From: an uncultured Lachnospiraceae bacterium
GTDB lineage: Bacteria; Bacillota; Clostridia; Lachnospirales; Lachnospiraceae
Direction: 5' to 3'
NCBI GenBank assembly: GCA_934351255.1
Contig: CAKRJH010000007.1
Location: forward strand, 62,001-126,000
DNA: 64,000 nucleotides
Below, in pieces: positions 62,079 through 64,000 of this stretch. Every line of letters begins with the position of its first letter. The stretch's first letter is position 1. A program made the position numbers and the translations under genes. The notes beneath the pieces are model-generated. The model saw nothing but the letters and a program-made list of their open reading frames with translations. It did no database searches and had not been told where the DNA came from.

Positions 62079-62585
62079 ATGTTTGGAAAATTACTTCCAC
62101 AGGAAGACTACGCGTCGACCTATGATATTGACTTTGCATCATATTATAAACAGGGATATCGGGGTGTATTGTTTGATATCGACAATACCCTGGTCGAGCA
62201 TGATCAGCCGGCTACGCCGCGGGCGATCAGACTCTTTGAGGAACTTCGTGCGATGGGCATGCAGGCCTGTGCCATTTCCAATAACAAGGATTACCGCGTC
62301 CGGCCATTTGCGGATGCGGTAGGTATTCCGTATGTGTATAAGGCAGGCAAGCCATCCGCCAGAGGATATCGGAAGGGCATGGAGATCATGGGAACCACGC
62401 CTGAGACGACCCTGTTTGTCGGGGATCAGCTCTTTACGGATGTGTGGGGCGCAAACCGTGCCGGCCTGCATTCCATCCTGGTAGGACAGATAGCAAAGCA
62501 CGAAGAGATACAGATCGTGTTGAAGCGCAGACTCGAGGCGGTCGTGCTTCTGGAATACAAATATAAGAAAAAGAATAAAAAATGA
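62079..62585 (+). CDS. YqeG-family HAD IIIA phosphatase
   Basis: A 168-residue HAD protein with VLFDIDNTLVEHDQP (nucleophile Asp in motif I), CAISNNKDYRV and FVGDQLFTDVWGANRAG (motif IV). The family is linked to phosphatidylglycerophosphatase activity in plants and cyanobacteria; its bacterial role is not settled. TAGGAGCG precedes the ATG. It follows ribH by 21 bases and may be co-transcribed. Confidence 0.9.
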   Translation: MFGKLLPQEDYASTYDIDFASYYKQGYRGVLFDIDNTLVEHDQPATPRAIRLFEELRAMGMQACAISNNKDYRVRPFADAVGIPYVYKAGKPSARGYRKGMEIMGTTPETTLFVGDQLFTDVWGANRAGLHSILVGQIAKHEEIQIVLKRRLEAVVLLEYKYKKKNKK

Positions 62586-62598
62586 AAAAACTTCCATA

Positions 62599-62643
62599 CT
62601 AATCCCTAATATCACTGAAATACGCAGTTATATGGGGGATTAG
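62599..62643 (+). promoter_or_regulatory. Hairpin that would cover the ribosome-binding site of the SleB-like gene
   Basis: CTAATCCC (62599-62606) pairs exactly with GGGATTAG (62636-62643), which contains the GGGGGA Shine-Dalgarno of the next TTG start. Confidence 0.5.
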
Positions 62644-62645
62644 AA

Positions 62646-63269
62646 TTGAGAAGTAAATATATTATTTGTATGATCGGATGTGTTGTGTGCATGCTTGGGC
62701 TGACCGGAAGTACCGGAGTGGCATATGCAGACACGATCCGTCAGGAAAGGGCGCATATCGGTTTGGCGGATGCAGCCAAACTGGAAAATCTTCAGGCGGG
62801 AGCATTGCAGGAAAATGAGGACGCACAGACGGTTCAGGCATCCAAAGCGGTGATGCAGGAGAATGCTGTGATCCGTAAAGCAAAGAAAAAGAGACAGGAG
62901 AGCAGGAAGAGCCGCCGCATTTTAGAGCGGATCGTCGAGGCGGAAGCCGGCGATCAGAGCTACCGGGGCAGACTGCTGGTGGCCTGCGTGATATTGAACC
63001 GTGTCGACAGCCCGCAGTTTCCCGATACGGTGGAGAAAGTCGTCTTTGCACCGGGACAGTTTTCGCCGGTATCCAACGGCAGATATTACAGTGTGACGGT
63101 GAGCCGGACGACGAAGAAGGCTGTGGCAGCGGCATTGAAAGGCGAGGATCCATCGCAGGGAGCGCTGTATTTTATGGACCGCCGGTATTCCGATCCGGAT
63201 GCCGTGGCATGGTTTGACCGTGCGCTGACACCGGTCATGAAATGGCAGGGGCATGAATTTTACAGGTAG
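62646..63269 (+). CDS. Secreted SleB/CwlJ-type cell wall hydrolase
   Basis: A 207-residue protein with a signal peptide (IICMIGCVVCMLGLTGSTGVAYA, cut near residue 27), a basic linker (KKKRQESRKSRR) and a hydrolase_2 domain (about 95-205): RIVEAEAGDQSYRGRLLVACVILNRV with the probable catalytic Glu, and FAPGQFSPVSNGRYY. SleB-like enzymes cut peptidoglycan in spore cortex or growing wall. The start is TTG after GGGGGAT, inside a predicted hairpin that may limit translation. Confidence 0.88.
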   Translation: MRSKYIICMIGCVVCMLGLTGSTGVAYADTIRQERAHIGLADAAKLENLQAGALQENEDAQTVQASKAVMQENAVIRKAKKKRQESRKSRRILERIVEAEAGDQSYRGRLLVACVILNRVDSPQFPDTVEKVVFAPGQFSPVSNGRYYSVTVSRTTKKAVAAALKGEDPSQGALYFMDRRYSDPDAVAWFDRALTPVMKWQGHEFYR

Positions 63270-63383
63270 CTACGTGTAACTCTGTGTGAAAACGAGATTT
63301 TGCTAAGTTATTGAAAAACTGCATAAAAACAGAAGGAAGCCAAGTTGTTGATCCTGTGAAAAATGACGAAAAAGAAAGAAGAA

Positions 63384-63430
63384 AGTCACAAAATCAGAGC
63401 TGCGAGAAAGCCTTGATTTTGTGGCTTTTT
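63384..63430 (+). terminator. Strong terminator after the SleB-like gene
   Basis: AGTCACAAAATCA pairs with TGATTTTGTGGCT, with an inner GCT/AGC, an 18-bp stem with one mismatch; TTTTT follows. Confidence 0.85.
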
Positions 63431-63455
63431 GCGTCTGGGGTTTAAGGAGTGGGGA

Positions 63456-63464
63456 TGATATAAT
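63456..63464 (+). promoter_or_regulatory. Extended -10 promoter ahead of a structured non-coding region
   Basis: TGATATAAT is a perfect extended -10 (TGnTATAAT). No clear -35 is seen. Transcription would start near 63471. Confidence 0.5.
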
Positions 63465-63470
63465 ATGCGC

Positions 63471-63625
63471 GAAGGCAAAAGTGAACATAGTGATCCGTCA
63501 GATACCGGTGCTTGCACCGGGCAGATGGATGCTCGCTATGTGAACGCGCCCGTAATATAACTCCAAAATCCAGATGCGTTGCATCTGCCGCGCATTGTGC
63601 TTTAAGATTTTGTCGTTCATAAATT
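63471..63625 (+). ncRNA. Candidate structured RNA or long leader upstream of the Rpn-type gene
   Basis: The gene-free stretch 63270-63859 contains, after the terminator and extended -10, a multi-part hairpin: ACATAG/CTATGT, ATCCGTC/GATGGAT and CCGGTG-CTTG-CACCGG stacked in one arm. A second arm follows: CAAAATC/GATTTTG enclosing CAGATGC-GTT-GCATCTG. No open frame of coding quality is seen. I cannot match it to a known RNA family; it may be a leader or an independent RNA. From about 63640 the sequence becomes clearly AT-rich. Confidence 0.45.
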
Positions 63626-63781
63626 CTGATTTTGAATTCCTGGAAAAGGAGTTCGTGTTCTGAGAAAAATGCAGATAATCTACATGTCTGCCCAAAGTTC
63701 TATTATTTTCTAATCTAATTCTATAATCTATGATTTCGTATTCTCAAAAAATTCAGATTTATCAAATGATTTATTCTGGTG

Positions 63782-63803
63782 TGATCAAGTTTACATTTGA
63801 TCA
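63782..63803. promoter_or_regulatory. Inverted repeat TGATCAA...TTGATCA upstream of the Rpn-type gene
   Basis: Two perfect seven-base arms around an eight-base centre, 57 bases before the start codon in an AT-rich region; operator-like geometry. Confidence 0.4.
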
Positions 63804-63859
63804 TTCAAAAGTAACGTTAAAACATGTTGAAATAGCAAAATAATGGAGGAAGATTGCCT

Positions 63860-64000
63860 ATGGCAAACACAAGGGAGTACAAAAGTGATGTCTTCTGTAT
63901 GTTGATGGAAGACAAGAAAAATGCATTGCAGGTGTACAATGCATTGAGTGGAAAACATTACACGGATCCGGAAATTGTGGAGATCATGACGATTGAGAAA
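63860..64000 (+). CDS. Rpn/PD-(D/E)XK nuclease-type protein, N-terminal fragment at window edge
   Basis: The first 47 codons only: MANTREYKSDVFCMLMEDKK, then ALQVYNALSGKHYTDPEIVE. This start (a basic YKSDVF motif, then ALxVYNAL and YTDPE) matches Rpn-family recombination-promoting nucleases, often annotated as putative transposases in Lachnospiraceae. ATGGAGGA precedes the ATG. The low-GC upstream region differs from the rest of the window, which may reflect horizontal gain. Catalytic residues lie beyond the edge. Confidence 0.7.
   Translation, partial: MANTREYKSDVFCMLMEDKKNALQVYNALSGKHYTDPEIVEIMTIEK

Overview
The window looks like a chromosome segment of a gut-type Firmicute, most likely a Lachnospiraceae-like member of the Clostridia. 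Reasons: strong Gram-positive Shine-Dalgarno sequences, moderate GC (about half, judged by eye), Gram-positive regulatory RNAs (a T-box leader and an FMN riboswitch), a bile-salt-hydrolase-type enzyme, rubrerythrin, ATP-type PEP carboxykinase, CdaA/CdaR, and many two-component systems paired with ABC exporters. I cannot name the species. Nearly all genes are on the + strand. The minus-strand features are the left-edge ABC transporter, one tRNA, the YitT protein, pckA, a 27-codon ORF and a candidate small RNA. I see no rRNA, CRISPR array, prophage or complete insertion sequence.

Layout. 1-3.5 kb: an ABC-2 exporter (permease cut by the edge, ATPase) divergent from a NarL-type kinase/regulator pair. 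3.6-7.5 kb: MATE pump, NhaC-type antiporter, LUD protein. 7.5-10.7 kb: LacI regulator, then a T-box leader ahead of a CstA-family transporter. 10.7-14.4 kb: P-type ATPase behind an attenuator-like leader, and an EamA permease. 14.7-20.1 kb: ABC ATPase, 909-residue FtsX permease, OmpR regulator and kinase. 20.2-25 kb: galE, ZIP transporter, tRNA-Gly(CCC), choloylglycine-hydrolase family enzyme, YitT, rubrerythrin. 25.2-30.7 kb: anchored solute-binding-like protein, hybrid histidine kinase, DUF438/PAS protein, YwlG-like protein. 30.8-34.4 kb: candidate small RNA, RmlD-like reductase, dicarboxylate/amino-acid symporter, HAD phosphatase, DUF1294 protein. 34.5-40.6 kb: MacAB-like exporter with its own OmpR regulator and kinase. 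40.6-45.1 kb: small unknowns, pckA, a 27-codon ORF divergent from an AraC regulator. 45.2-49.2 kb: surface-polymer O-acylation cassette (SGNH, DUF4358, MBOAT, DHHW). 49.3-54.8 kb: two uncharacterised membrane proteins translationally coupled to cdaA-cdaR, then typA. 54.9-58.2 kb: SSB-like protein, CobO-like ATPase, dapB, CvpA, queH. 58.2-62.1 kb: FMN riboswitch and ribD-ribE-ribBA-ribH. 62.1-64 kb: YqeG phosphatase, SleB-like hydrolase, a structured non-coding region and the start of an Rpn-type nuclease gene.

How the genes fit together. Three export or resistance modules each carry a local sensor system, which points to envelope-stress or antimicrobial response. The riboflavin block is a complete FMN-controlled pathway. 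The acylation cassette followed by the c-di-AMP block forms a cell-envelope region. The most interesting material is small and non-coding: a minus-strand small-RNA candidate with a C-rich linker (about 30826-30913), the T-box in front of cstA, a promoter-terminator-hairpin leader before the P-type ATPase, the divergent 27-codon ORF, and a structured transcript candidate upstream of the Rpn-type nuclease.
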